Shown here one piece after another: positions 7,396 through 13,338 of a stretch of 44,848 bases of DNA. This stretch comes from a virus. The stretch spans positions 1-44,848 of the IMG/VR virus record IMGVR_UViG_3300036846_000690; one strand, written 5' to 3'. The notes under the pieces were generated by a model, which saw nothing but the letters and a program-made list of their open reading frames with translations, was not told the origin of the DNA and ran no database searches. The translations under genes and the position numbers were made by a program. Each line of letters starts with the position of its first letter. Within the stretch, counting starts at the first letter, position 1.

Positions 7396-7649
7396 CAGTC
7401 GACCTGATTTGGGTTGAGGAAGATGATGCGCAATCCCTCGGGCGTGAATGCATAGGTGAGGTGATACTCACCGGATTCGAGCGATGCGACTGCCTTGCCC
7501 CGTGCGTCCTTCGTCTCGATGAGCAGCGCTGGCCCAGCAGACTTCGATGGGTAATACGTGGCGAACGGGATGCCCTCGACGAGCAGCATGTGGATGAAGT
7601 CGTACACCGTCTTGGGCTTCACAGCCTCGGTTACCTTCTTACTTGCCAT
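7395..7649 (-). CDS. Hypothetical protein, 84 aa
   Basis: Not recognised. Start chosen at ATG 7649 because AAAGGAGAGTC precedes it directly; the longer upstream frame lacks such a site and would run through the neighbour. Mixed alpha/beta, neutral, ending in a beta-rich segment (GEYHLTYAFTPEGLRIIFL). Same leader sequence as the next two genes upstream. Confidence 0.75.
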   Translation of the reverse strand: MASKKVTEAVKPKTVYDFIHMLLVEGIPFATYYPSKSAGPALLIETKDARGKAVASLESGEYHLTYAFTPEGLRIIFLNPNQVD

Positions 7650-7824
7650 GACTCTCCTTTCGGATCCTTGTGATTTTGGTTGCATGCCTACGCCTCGCCC
7701 AAGCCTTTGCGTAACGATCCGCAGTAGCCTTGTTGGGCGCATAGAATACATGAATAGCACTGCCTTGATGCTTACCGCTTGGGAATACAACGCGGTATCG
7801 GAATGGGGTAAGTCGGTTACGCAT
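7639..7824 (-). CDS. Hypothetical basic protein, 61 aa
   Basis: Not recognised. ATG 7824 shares one base with the upstream TAA and has AGAAGGA in front. Basic, with FRYRVVFPSG then a helix ATADRYAKAWARRR; resembles a small beta-alpha domain. Its 3' end overlaps the next gene by 11 bp. Confidence 0.7.
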   Translation of the reverse strand: MRNRLTPFRYRVVFPSGKHQGSAIHVFYAPNKATADRYAKAWARRRHATKITRIRKESHGK

Positions 7825-8021
7825 TAGATCCTTCTGATCATCCCACCATCAGGGAAGATGTAGAGATCGTTGTATAGGTGTGTCTCGGTTGCGAGTCTGA
7901 GACGGATTGAACCATCAGCCTTCTCACCTGGGATCTTACCTGACGTGATGTTGACGCCGATGTAACGACCATCACGTACCATCTTGGCGATGGTCTTGAG
8001 TTGTTCCTTGCTCAGGTACAT
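7824..8021 (-). CDS. Hypothetical protein, 65 aa
   Basis: Not recognised. ATG 8021 with AAAGGAGAGTC. N-terminal helix (LSKEQLKTIAKMV) then beta-strand-rich remainder. No motif of known function. Confidence 0.75.
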   Translation of the reverse strand: MYLSKEQLKTIAKMVRDGRYIGVNITSGKIPGEKADGSIRLRLATETHLYNDLYIFPDGGMIRRI

Positions 8022-8031
8022 GACTCTCCTT

Positions 8032-8277
8032 TCAGACTCTGACGTTGCCCTCGTTGCCCTGGTGCTGATCGAAGTCCCAGATTGACTTCGCGTTACGGCA
8101 CTGTGGCACGAAGTACCGATTGAGATCCTCGCCCTGATAGATCAGACCGTAGGCGATACCTCCGTTGAACATGTTGTTGTACTGCACGATCCGCACGACC
8201 CGATCATCGTCGCCCGGGTAGAACCCGTTGCCCTTGATGATAGCGTCAACGATTTCTCGACTGTCGACTGTTGCCAT
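8032..8277 (-). CDS. Hypothetical protein, 81 aa
   Basis: Not recognised. Start at ATG 8277, directly after AAAGGAGAGTC; a longer upstream frame to 8349 would include the promoter at 8319-8329. The sequence is mixed alpha/beta with no motif. First gene of the minus block transcribed away from the 8.3-8.6 kb control region. Confidence 0.75.
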   Translation of the reverse strand: MATVDSREIVDAIIKGNGFYPGDDDRVVRIVQYNNMFNGGIAYGLIYQGEDLNRYFVPQCRNAKSIWDFDQHQGNEGNVRV

Positions 8278-8318
8278 GACTCTCCTTTCATCCCTCGTTG
8301 GTGATTGATGCATTACCC

Positions 8319-8329
8319 ACATGATATCA
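8319..8329 (-). promoter_or_regulatory. Minus-facing TGATATCATGT promoter box
   Basis: On the minus strand TGATATCATGT contains TG-A-TATCAT, an extended -10. It lies 42 bp upstream of the ATG at 8277. The identical 11-mer in the opposite orientation drives the plus genes. Confidence 0.5.
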
Positions 8330-8403
8330 AATCCACGTACCTCATGCACCGTCTCCGGGACCGGTCACAAACTATTTACTATCCTAAAGGCCGGCAACTA
8401 TGC

Positions 8404-8415
8404 CCAGTATACTGG
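8404..8415. promoter_or_regulatory. Perfect palindrome CCAGTATACTGG
   Basis: A 12-bp perfect palindrome midway between divergent promoters, with TATACT readable on both strands. It could be an operator or a bidirectional -10 without good -35 hexamers. Confidence 0.4.
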
Positions 8416-8529
8416 ACACCGTAAGTGGCTGTAGAGACCATGCGATAACATTGTGTACGCGCGTAGGCGAACGAGGCCGTATGAGGGACCTTGTTGATAC
8501 ACCTTTTACTTACCTTATGGCCTATGTAG

Positions 8530-8560
8530 TTGTGCGCGGACGCGGGACGTGATATCATGT
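8530..8560 (+). promoter_or_regulatory. Promoter TTGTGC-N17-TATCAT with TGATATCATGT box
   Basis: TTGTGC (8530-8535), 17-bp spacer, TATCAT (8553-8558) with extended TGA. The following leader (GATGAACACCACG...GAAAGGAG) is partly repeated after the promoter at 9272. Confidence 0.6.
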
Positions 8561-8602
8561 AAGCATGAACGATGAACACCACGAACTGAAAGGAGCTCTA
8601 CT

Positions 8603-8848
8603 ATGTTCGCTCAACTCATCACCATGCCCATCCCCTATGAACTCAATATCGACCAACTGGTGCTCGAACGAGGTACGGAGAGGGCTCACCTCGGTGAATC
8701 TCTGCAATGGTTGGTAGATGAAACCCCAACCAATGAGGAAGAATGCGCAAGGATCCTCTTGGCTGCGGTCGAGACTTACTACAACTCTGAAGGGGCTTAC
8801 ACTCTCGCTTCATGCCTCGAAACCGCGATGATCTGGGAAAGGGGCTAA
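8603..8848 (+). CDS. Hypothetical protein, 81 aa
   Basis: Not recognised. ATG 8603 follows GAAAGGAGCTCTACT. Acidic, helical, with an ERGTERAHLGESLQW segment. First gene of the short plus block 8.6-10.3 kb; expression expected early because its promoter box matches those of the replication-side units. Confidence 0.75.
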   Translation: MFAQLITMPIPYELNIDQLVLERGTERAHLGESLQWLVDETPTNEEECARILLAAVETYYNSEGAYTLASCLETAMIWERG

Positions 8849-8849
8849 C

Positions 8850-9200
8850 ATGAGCATGAACCGCGACGAATACGGGGTCCTCGAGTCGAACCCCATCAAC
8901 GATGACATCCGCGCTACGCGCGATGCCATTGACTACGACAACCCTGTGTGGTTGGATGACACACGCCTCGCTCGCATCACGCGCTTGCGCCTCGTGTCCG
9001 ACCCAGGATTCCCGATGTGGGACCTGTCGTATTGCTACGGAGAACTCAAGGACGGCACTCCCGTGTACGTCAATCTTCCGCAACATCAGTTCTCCAAGCG
9101 CAACTTGAAGGGCGACCTGATCGCCATGTGCAAGGAGCTCAAGGTCTACGCCAAGGGCTTGGGCTTGCTCGACGACTCTGTCATCTCAAAGCTGATCTGA
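8850..9200 (+). CDS. Hypothetical protein, 116 aa
   Basis: Not recognised. ATG 8850, AAAGGGG upstream, only one base after the previous stop. Contains LARITRLRLVSDPG followed by YCYGELKDGTPVYV, a beta-hairpin-like segment, and a C-terminal helical stretch. Such proteins are common and unnamed in actinophages. Confidence 0.75.
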   Translation: MSMNRDEYGVLESNPINDDIRATRDAIDYDNPVWLDDTRLARITRLRLVSDPGFPMWDLSYCYGELKDGTPVYVNLPQHQFSKRNLKGDLIAMCKELKVYAKGLGLLDDSVISKLI

Positions 9201-9214
9201 AGGGGGGGGGAGAA

Positions 9215-9274
9215 ATGTTTATATACCTCGTACAATCCTCTTGGCCTAAGCAGAACCCTGGGTTGCGTGGATGA
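9215..9274 (+). CDS. Possible 19-aa leader peptide
   Basis: ATG 9215 follows a run of nine G (9202-9210) that could act as a ribosome-binding site. The stop TGA is the first three bases of the promoter box at 9272. The peptide contains FIYLVQSSW. It may be a leader peptide or chance. Confidence 0.2.
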   Translation: MFIYLVQSSWPKQNPGLRG

Positions 9275-9282
9275 TACGATGT
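9272..9282 (+). promoter_or_regulatory. TGATACGATGT promoter box with repeated leader
   Basis: TG-A-TACGAT extended -10. The downstream leader (GATGAACG..ACACCACG...GAAAGGAG) matches the leader after the 8550 promoter at most positions, so the promoter and leader module appears duplicated. Confidence 0.45.
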
Positions 9283-9326
9283 ATGTGATGAACGTAACAC
9301 CACGTCAACCGAAAGGAGTTCTTCCT

Positions 9327-9836
9327 ATGCATTCCGATGACACCGAGCGGAACACGATGAACGAAGATCTGCCCCCGCTCAACACTCCGATGCCGACTGA
9401 CGACACGGCAATCGCGTCGTCATGGGGCGCTGACCGTGACACTCCGTTGGGCTCCATGATTGATCGCGTTACGGGGTCGCTTGATGACAAACTCCCCGCT
9501 CCGCCTGTGATCCTCAAGGCCGACATCGACAATATTACTCCCGAGCAGGGCCTCGAGGTTCTCCGGGCTGTTCGTCGTTGCCTCATGATGCAACTCCTGC
9601 ACCAGGAAACCCACGAGCATATGCTCGACGATTGCGGGGACTATCTCACAGCCGCAACGGAGAACTGGGCGCGACTGTACGATTCCATGTGGTGCAACGA
9701 CTTCACGGGATCTCTCGATGAGGTCAAGCTCTTCCTCAACGACTTCGTCGCCGACGAGGCCGATTCAAAATACCCGCGCCTTGCGTGTGATGGCGATGTG
9801 CGTTTTGCCATCGTAACCGACGCCGACCCCGACTGA
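9327..9836 (+). CDS. Hypothetical acidic protein, 169 aa
   Basis: Not recognised. Start at ATG 9327 after GAAAGGAG; the frame extends upstream to 9267 but that would start inside the promoter. Disordered Asp/Thr/Pro-rich N-terminus (about 60 residues) followed by a helical part (EQGLEVLRAVRRCLMMQLLH). Preceded by its own promoter, unlike its neighbours. Confidence 0.75.
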   Translation: MHSDDTERNTMNEDLPPLNTPMPTDDTAIASSWGADRDTPLGSMIDRVTGSLDDKLPAPPVILKADIDNITPEQGLEVLRAVRRCLMMQLLHQETHEHMLDDCGDYLTAATENWARLYDSMWCNDFTGSLDEVKLFLNDFVADEADSKYPRLACDGDVRFAIVTDADPD

Positions 9837-9838
9837 CG

Positions 9839-10015
9839 ATGCGCCGATACATTGCCATTGCTGTATGTGTGTGGTTGTTCCTGTTGTGGAACTCGTCAAA
9901 CCAACAAACGCAGGCCTCGATCATGAACATGGCACTGTGGATCGTATTGGCATGTCTCACGTTTCACTTCCTTACAGCCCTCGTGTACGCAATCAACCGA
10001 TGGAGGAAATCATGA
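9839..10015 (+). CDS. Two-span small membrane protein, 58 aa
   Basis: ATG 9839, two bases after the previous stop, ending with TGA overlapping the next ATG (ATGA). Predicted membrane spans at about residues 5-18 (AIAVCVWLFLLW) and 31-50 (ALWIVLACLTFHFL), with a basic C-terminus NRWRKS. Small two-span proteins of this kind can be holins, but nothing else proves it and the gene is far from the hydrolase genes. Confidence 0.65.
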   Translation: MRRYIAIAVCVWLFLLWNSSNQQTQASIMNMALWIVLACLTFHFLTALVYAINRWRKS

Positions 10016-10284
10016 CCGAAGCTGAATACCAATCCAAGCTCGACCGTTGCCGAGAACTGTTCGATCACGCGAAGTCCGACTGTACGGATCCCGACTGCGA
10101 AATCCATAACCCATGGATGCAGGAAGACGAGGCTGAAATGATGCTCGCCTGTGCGTATTTCGTGGCTGGCGCACAACGTGCCCACGGCTTTCTGAGCTCG
10201 CAGCTCGATGAGATGCACGAACGCGCCAACGACGAACTGACCTCGATCCTGCAAGCCCCCGAGAGAATGGAAGAGATCTGGTAG
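10012..10284 (+). CDS. Hypothetical acidic protein, 90 aa
   Basis: Not recognised. ATG 10012 overlaps the previous stop and has GGAGG six bases upstream, inside the membrane-protein gene. Contains CTDPDCEIHNPW, a CxxxxC-x-x-H cluster, in an otherwise helical, Asp/Glu-rich sequence. Last gene before the late promoter. Confidence 0.75.
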   Translation: MTEAEYQSKLDRCRELFDHAKSDCTDPDCEIHNPWMQEDEAEMMLACAYFVAGAQRAHGFLSSQLDEMHERANDELTSILQAPERMEEIW

Positions 10285-10293
10285 GCTCTCGGG
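10258..10293 (+). terminator. Hairpin at end of early plus block
   Basis: CCCGAGAG (10258-10265) pairs with CTCTCGGG (10286-10293) across the stop codon of the preceding gene. Only ATTTC follows, so termination would be inefficient. Confidence 0.35.
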
Positions 10294-10333
10294 ATTTCAA
10301 AGGAGCTACCGTTTCCTAACCACGTATTCTCAT

Positions 10334-10362
10334 TTGACAAGTCCTTTAGGAGAGTGTATACT
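10334..10362 (+). promoter_or_regulatory. Consensus sigma-70 promoter, leaderless start of late operon
   Basis: TTGACA (10334-10339), exactly 17 bp, TATACT (10357-10362). The A of the ATG at 10370 is eight bases after the -10, the usual transcription start, so the mRNA should begin at or next to the start codon. This also excludes an upstream TTG start, which would be part of the -35. Confidence 0.8.
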
Positions 10363-10369
10363 GATCTAC

Positions 10370-10819
10370 ATGGCTTCAAGATCAGTGGCTCGGGCCAAAA
10401 AACTTCCCACCGTTGTTTTTAGAGACGGAAACGGAGCCTTAGAGTCCACATTGACGCTCGAACAGGTCCGTTTGCGCTGTGCAGAGCTCTTGGCCGCGGG
10501 TTTCAACTCAGAACAGGTCGGAATCGCGATGGCCAAGCATCTTTCCCCAACAGCCAATCCACGAAGCGCCAAGCATAAGCTTCGGAGATGGATGCACAAC
10601 GACAAGCAGTTCCGCGATCTGATCTATGAGGCCGCGGTGACTAGGTTGGATTTGGCATCGCCGGACATTCTAAATGGCCTGAAACGTAGCGCGGTACGAG
10701 GTCGAGTAGACGCAGCACGTTTCGCCCTCGAGATTACAGGGCGCCATACCTCAACGGAGCAATCCGTGACTCAAGTCTCTGTGGTCCTGAACAACATTCC
10801 GAGGCCAGAGCATGAATGA
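10370..10819 (+). CDS. Probable terminase small subunit (phBC6A51-type helix-turn-helix)
   Basis: 149 residues from ATG 10370, apparently translated from a leaderless mRNA. The N-terminus is basic, followed by a helix-turn-helix-like segment (FNSEQVGIAMAKHL... KHKLRRWMHNDKQFRDL) and VDAARFALEITGRH, a motif frequent in phBC6A51-type and small-terminase proteins. The small subunit recognises concatemeric phage DNA and hands it to the large subunit, here encoded 2.5 kb downstream. The assignment rests on this motif and on position at the head of the packaging/structural operon; a plain DNA-binding regulator is the alternative. Confidence 0.65.
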   Translation: MASRSVARAKKLPTVVFRDGNGALESTLTLEQVRLRCAELLAAGFNSEQVGIAMAKHLSPTANPRSAKHKLRRWMHNDKQFRDLIYEAAVTRLDLASPDILNGLKRSAVRGRVDAARFALEITGRHTSTEQSVTQVSVVLNNIPRPEHE

Positions 10820-10865
10820 GCTACGCCCAGTCGCAGATCCATTTAGCTCGGAGAGCTACGCCCAG
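10818..10865. repeat. 13-bp direct repeat after terS
   Basis: GAGCTACGCCCAG occurs at 10818-10830 and 10853-10865, a 35-bp pitch, in non-coding DNA directly after the terS-like gene. Position suggests a candidate pac/cos-region element; function is unproven. Confidence 0.6.
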
Positions 10866-10950
10866 CTCAAAGGCCACATAGAACCCGATAGCGAACTCCA
10901 AGTGGCCGCGCCCAGACTCCACTCCGCTCCACGAACGTTCGTTCGCGCGA

Positions 10951-10988
10951 CGAATGGGGATCGGCCGTTTCCGACCGATCCCCGTTCG
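10951..10988. terminator. 14-bp stem bidirectional terminator-like hairpin
   Basis: CGAATGGGGATCGG pairs with CCGATCCCCGTTCG around a 10-nt loop (one T-G wobble). It lies just past the stop of the minus-strand regulator and after terS, so it could end transcripts from either side. There is no clear T-tract. Confidence 0.55.
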
Positions 10989-10994
10989 CATTCG

Positions 10995-11198
10995 CTACTT
11001 CTTCGCCTCGGTCGCAACGTTCTTGGCGAACGCCTTGCGAGCGGCGACAGCGACCGACTCGGGAATGATCCAAGATGTGTTCTTCGCCTCGGCCATGCGC
11101 GTATGATTTTTGCGCAGGTAGTTGCGGAGAACCTTGGGATCGATGCCGATTTCGGCAGCGAGTTCCTTCGGCGCATACGTTTTCTTGGAAGCGGCCAT
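10995..11198 (-). CDS. Lone minus-strand helix-turn-helix regulator, 67 aa
   Basis: ATG 11198 has AAAGGA five bases upstream. The protein begins with a Lys-rich stretch and holds KELAAEIGIDPK followed by LRNYLRKN, then SWIIPESVAV: a compact DNA-binding fold common in actinophages and similar to the domain of the polyampholyte protein at 5993-6577. It is the only minus-strand gene in the 8.6-34.6 kb plus block and is bracketed by a strong hairpin and a palindrome-rich promoter region. I infer an autoregulated repressor or switch protein, perhaps controlling late transcription. It could also be a small nucleoid protein. Confidence 0.75.
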   Translation of the reverse strand: MAASKKTYAPKELAAEIGIDPKVLRNYLRKNHTRMAEAKNTSWIIPESVAVAARKAFAKNVATEAKK

Positions 11199-11211
11199 GT
11201 GTGTGTCCTTT

Positions 11212-11267
11212 CGCATATGCGATCGATCATTCGATCACATACACAGAGTAGCGCATATGCGCATATG
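11212..11267. promoter_or_regulatory. Paired CGCATATGCG operators
   Basis: The perfect palindrome CGCATATGCG occurs at 11212-11221 and 11252-11261, exactly 40 bp apart (about four helical turns), with a further overlapping GCATATG to 11267. TCGATCA is tandemly repeated between them (11223-11237). The first copy begins 14 bp upstream of the regulator ATG. Confidence 0.65.
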
Positions 11268-11286
11268 TTTTGTTCGGAGTTTGTAA

Positions 11287-11336
11287 ACATTCGTTCGTTC
11301 GCATTCGAATGTGTTGCCGTTGATGACAACGTTGTC
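11287..11336. promoter_or_regulatory. CATTCG/CGAATG cluster and palindromes upstream of regulator
   Basis: CATTCGTTCG near 11288 (CGAACGAATG on the minus strand), palindrome CATTCGAATG at 11302-11311 and palindrome GACAACGTTGTC at 11325-11336 lie in the divergent space between the regulator and the next plus genes. The decamer CGAACGAATG reappears twice at 43821-43876. Confidence 0.6.
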
Positions 11337-11380
11337 GTGCGTGACAACAACGCCCCTGCCGACGTGTGAAGGAGGAATCG

Positions 11381-11440
11381 ATGGCGTTGACGATTTTTTA
11401 TGAGCGCAGCGAGAAGGCTGTACTAGATTCCGCGGTATGA
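11381..11440 (+). CDS. Possible 19-aa peptide
   Basis: ATG 11381 has an ideal AAGGAGG seven bases upstream and stops at 11440. The peptide contains TIFYERSEKAVL. No family known. The good ribosome-binding site argues for translation, the length argues for caution. Confidence 0.4.
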   Translation: MALTIFYERSEKAVLDSAV

Positions 11441-11460
11441 AGACCACGTGAGTGGAGACT

Positions 11461-11580
11461 ATGCCAGCTAAGAGCCAAGCTCAGCGCCGATGGGCATTCG
11501 CAGTCAAGGGTGCCGCGTGGGCGAGACGCCATCACTTCGACAACAAGGGAGCGCTTCCCAAGAGGAAGAGGAGAAAGTAA
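11461..11580 (+). CDS. Short basic phage protein (DUF3008-like), 39 aa
   Basis: ATG 11461 after GGAG. The N-terminus PAKSQAQRRWAF and the segment WARRHHFDNKG match a family of very short basic phage proteins of unknown role (PAKSxAQxR start). It ends in KRKRRK and its stop overlaps the next ATG. Likely DNA- or RNA-associated, or a minor virion component. Confidence 0.75.
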   Translation: MPAKSQAQRRWAFAVKGAAWARRHHFDNKGALPKRKRRK

Positions 11581-11864
11581 TGCCGACGGGCAGAGCTGTC
11601 CACTATCAGATCTACGACTGGGATGACCTCAAGGAGGGCGTAACACTCGATCCTCCTGAGGCTGCCCATCGCGTCTACCTGCTCGCGGAAGGTGGGCCGG
11701 TGAGGTACATCATCAGCGCTGATGGTGAACGTCCGACATCCTCTGTGGGCATGCCGCTGATCCCCGAGTTTCCCGAGGAGTTCGACTGTGACTTGCAGTA
11801 CGTCCACCTTCGGGCGGGCGCGCAAGATGTACGGCTTCATGCCTACTACTACAGCAGCGCTTAG
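11580..11864 (+). CDS. Hypothetical beta-rich protein, 94 aa
   Basis: Not recognised. ATG 11580 overlaps the preceding TAA; AGGAG is upstream. Alternating strands (VHYQIYDWDD, VRYIISADG, QYVHLRAGAQDVRLHAYYY) suggest a small beta-sandwich. In the cluster of small genes between the regulator and the terminase. Confidence 0.7.
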   Translation: MPTGRAVHYQIYDWDDLKEGVTLDPPEAAHRVYLLAEGGPVRYIISADGERPTSSVGMPLIPEFPEEFDCDLQYVHLRAGAQDVRLHAYYYSSA

Positions 11865-11874
11865 GGGGGGAACC

Positions 11875-12036
11875 ATGATCGCACAACCCATCCGCTCCAT
11901 CATCCTCTACGTCCTGGCCATCGTGCTCTTCGTCTGTGCCGCGCTCATCTACCTGCACTGGATCTTCAACTCCGGTAACGCTCCTGGCGTGGCCTGCTTC
12001 GGTCTCGCCGCCTTCGCAGCAGCACATCTCCCCTAG
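11875..12036 (+). CDS. Two-span small membrane protein, 53 aa
   Basis: ATG 11875 follows GGGGGG; the longer frame upstream lacks support. Spans at about residues 8-28 (IILYVLAIVLFVCAALIYL) and 37-52 (ACFGLAAFAAAHL). Possible holin or membrane-associated accessory protein; not assignable further. Confidence 0.65.
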   Translation: MIAQPIRSIILYVLAIVLFVCAALIYLHWIFNSGNAPGVACFGLAAFAAAHLP

Positions 12037-12044
12037 GAGGGGTA

Positions 12045-12242
12045 GTGGGGAAAGTCGACAAGATCCAGCGCCTCATCGACCAAGGTGCCACACCGGGTGA
12101 ACGCGCAGCAGCCAGAGAGGCAATGAGGAGAGTCAAGGCAGTTCAGCCGCCTGCGGCTAGCTCTATTCCAGTAGTCACCGTCTTCGTCAACGGCGCAGGC
12201 ATCAGTCACCTATTCGTAGAGGTGTTCCATGAGCAAAGGTAA
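12045..12242 (+). CDS. Hypothetical protein, 65 aa
   Basis: Not recognised. GTG 12045 after AGGAGGGG. N-terminal helices (KIQRLIDQGATPGERAAAREAMRRV) recall the start of DUF2786 proteins, but the rest differs. Overlaps the next gene by 14 bp. Confidence 0.6.
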   Translation: MGKVDKIQRLIDQGATPGERAAAREAMRRVKAVQPPAASSIPVVTVFVNGAGISHLFVEVFHEQR

Positions 12243-12414
12243 AGCGAGAATCAACATCAAGCCCAGCAAGCAGGGTAGCCTCAGACGAGCCACCAAGACG
12301 AAGAAGGGCAAGAACATTCCAGCCTCCACTCTACGACGCCTCAAGAAGTCCGGCAGCCCAGCCATGAAGAAGAAGGCGAACTTCGCGATCAACGCAAGAA
12401 AGTGGAAGCGATGA
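12229..12414 (+). CDS. Small basic protein, 61 aa
   Basis: ATG 12229. Very Lys/Arg-rich; the segments GSLRRATKTKKGKNIP and KKKANFAINARKW are typical of a widespread short phage protein of unknown function. Probably binds nucleic acid. Stop overlaps the next ATG as ATGA. Confidence 0.75.
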   Translation: MSKGKARINIKPSKQGSLRRATKTKKGKNIPASTLRRLKKSGSPAMKKKANFAINARKWKR

Positions 12415-12539
12415 AGAAGAGGCGCGGATTCAAGAGGCACACTCCAGTACCCTGGGCTGGCGCGAAGCCCCGCAGCACAAGCATCGCACGTCCAACGAAC
12501 GTGTTCCGCAAGCCACGAAAGAGAGGTTACGGTGTCTAG
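12411..12539 (+). CDS. Small basic protein, 42 aa
   Basis: Not recognised. ATG 12411 overlaps the previous stop. Composed largely of Arg, Lys, Pro and Gly (RGFKRHTPVPW, FRKPRKRGYG); disordered and probably nucleic-acid-binding. Coupled to both neighbours. Confidence 0.55.
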   Translation: MKKRRGFKRHTPVPWAGAKPRSTSIARPTNVFRKPRKRGYGV

Positions 12540-12765
12540 CACAACCCTTGATACTGTGGGCGACAGCGAGGATCAGCCGGGTAACGCTCCGACTGGCAAG
12601 GGCGGCGCAGCAACAGGCACTCCCGGCGTCCCCAGTGGTTGTCCCGACGTGTCCCCACCCGCAGGCACGTCCACCGGTAGTCAGCCCAGGCCCACACCTC
12701 CGGCTGGCAGCTCCACCAACAATCAGCCTCGGCCCGAGGATTTCATGGGCGGCGGCGAGTACTAG
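12532..12765 (+). CDS. Low-complexity Pro/Gly/Ser/Thr protein, 77 aa
   Basis: GTG 12532 with GAGAGG upstream, overlapping the previous gene by 8 bp. The sequence is almost entirely Pro, Gly, Ser, Thr and Gln with two near-repeats of PPAG(T/S)S(T)...QPRP. A linker-like or surface-exposed virion protein is possible. An alternative frame exists, so the call is tentative. Confidence 0.5.
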   Translation: MSSTTLDTVGDSEDQPGNAPTGKGGAATGTPGVPSGCPDVSPPAGTSTGSQPRPTPPAGSSTNNQPRPEDFMGGGEY

Positions 12766-12768
12766 GCC

Positions 12769-13158
12769 ATGGGCGCTTACTCGCAGGACATAATCGCTAA
12801 GGGCTCACGGCTCTTCAGTGACCGCGTCGTGGCAGCACCTCTTGCTACGGGTGCGTCCACAACCTACGACGTGGAGTGCAGCGGCTCTGACTTCCTCGTG
12901 GTGCAGGGCGATCTGACAGGCGCGGCGATTGGGGACCTGGCGGTGGGCGTGCAGCCGTTCGAGGAGGACAACGTCACGCTCAGCGGGGCGATTCTCGTTC
13001 CGGTGCAGGCGCCAGCGAACGTCTTCAACGCGGGCCATGTCTACTCCTACGCCAAGTATGACATTACAGCTGTGGGCAGAGTGCGTGTCTTCTGGAAGAA
13101 CAACAACGCTGGTGCGCAGACGCTGACTCGCGGCTCCTGGCGGTGCACCGGCTGGTGA
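12769..13158 (+). CDS. Probable small structural protein, 129 aa
   Basis: Not recognised by family. ATG 12769 soon after the previous stop. Beta-rich throughout (STTYDVECSGSDFLVVQGDL, TLSGAILVPVQ, AVGRVRVFWKNN), like head-decoration or head-fibre proteins. It immediately precedes the terminase region, so a virion role is likely but inferred from position and fold pattern. Confidence 0.7.
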   Translation: MGAYSQDIIAKGSRLFSDRVVAAPLATGASTTYDVECSGSDFLVVQGDLTGAAIGDLAVGVQPFEEDNVTLSGAILVPVQAPANVFNAGHVYSYAKYDITAVGRVRVFWKNNNAGAQTLTRGSWRCTGW

Positions 13159-13161
13159 GGT

Positions 13162-13338
13162 ATGAGCAATGTTCGGCGGCAGGCGATCCTGATAGCTCTG
13201 GCGGTGTTGCTGTTGGTGTTGGCGATCATCGTTTTCGCCACAGCGAAGGACTGGGATCTTAGGGCGCTTGCTGCGATGGGCTTGATCGGTGGTATTGCAG
13301 TTGTGATCGTTTCACTACCGGAGAATGGCAAAAAATGA
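13162..13338 (+). CDS. Two-span small membrane protein, 58 aa
   Basis: ATG 13162, ending in TGA that overlaps the terminase ATG (ATGA). Two hydrophobic segments (about residues 8-26, ILIALAVLLLVLAIIVF, and 36-51, ALAAMGLIGGIAVVIV) joined by a charged loop with KDWD. Topology fits a small holin or membrane anchor, but the position next to terL is not typical for lysis genes. Confidence 0.7.
   Translation: MSNVRRQAILIALAVLLLVLAIIVFATAKDWDLRALAAMGLIGGIAVVIVSLPENGKK

Larger units (their letters stand above)
8278..8602. other. Divergent control region
   Basis: This 325-bp stretch without a supported gene holds a minus-facing promoter box at 8319-8329, a perfect 12-bp palindrome at 8404-8415 and a plus-facing promoter with the same 11-mer box at 8550-8560. 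The leader of the plus transcript is about 40 nt and ends in AAAGGAG. Confidence 0.75.

Noticed and set aside
8379-8582. 67-codon minus-strand frame in the divergent control region
   Set aside because: No ribosome-binding site, and it covers the promoter and the palindrome.
10812-11369. Plus-strand frame of 185 codons after terS
   Set aside because: It would run through a 14-bp terminator hairpin, the palindromic operators and the minus-strand HTH gene, whose start signal and domain are much better. I treat 10820-10994 as non-coding.
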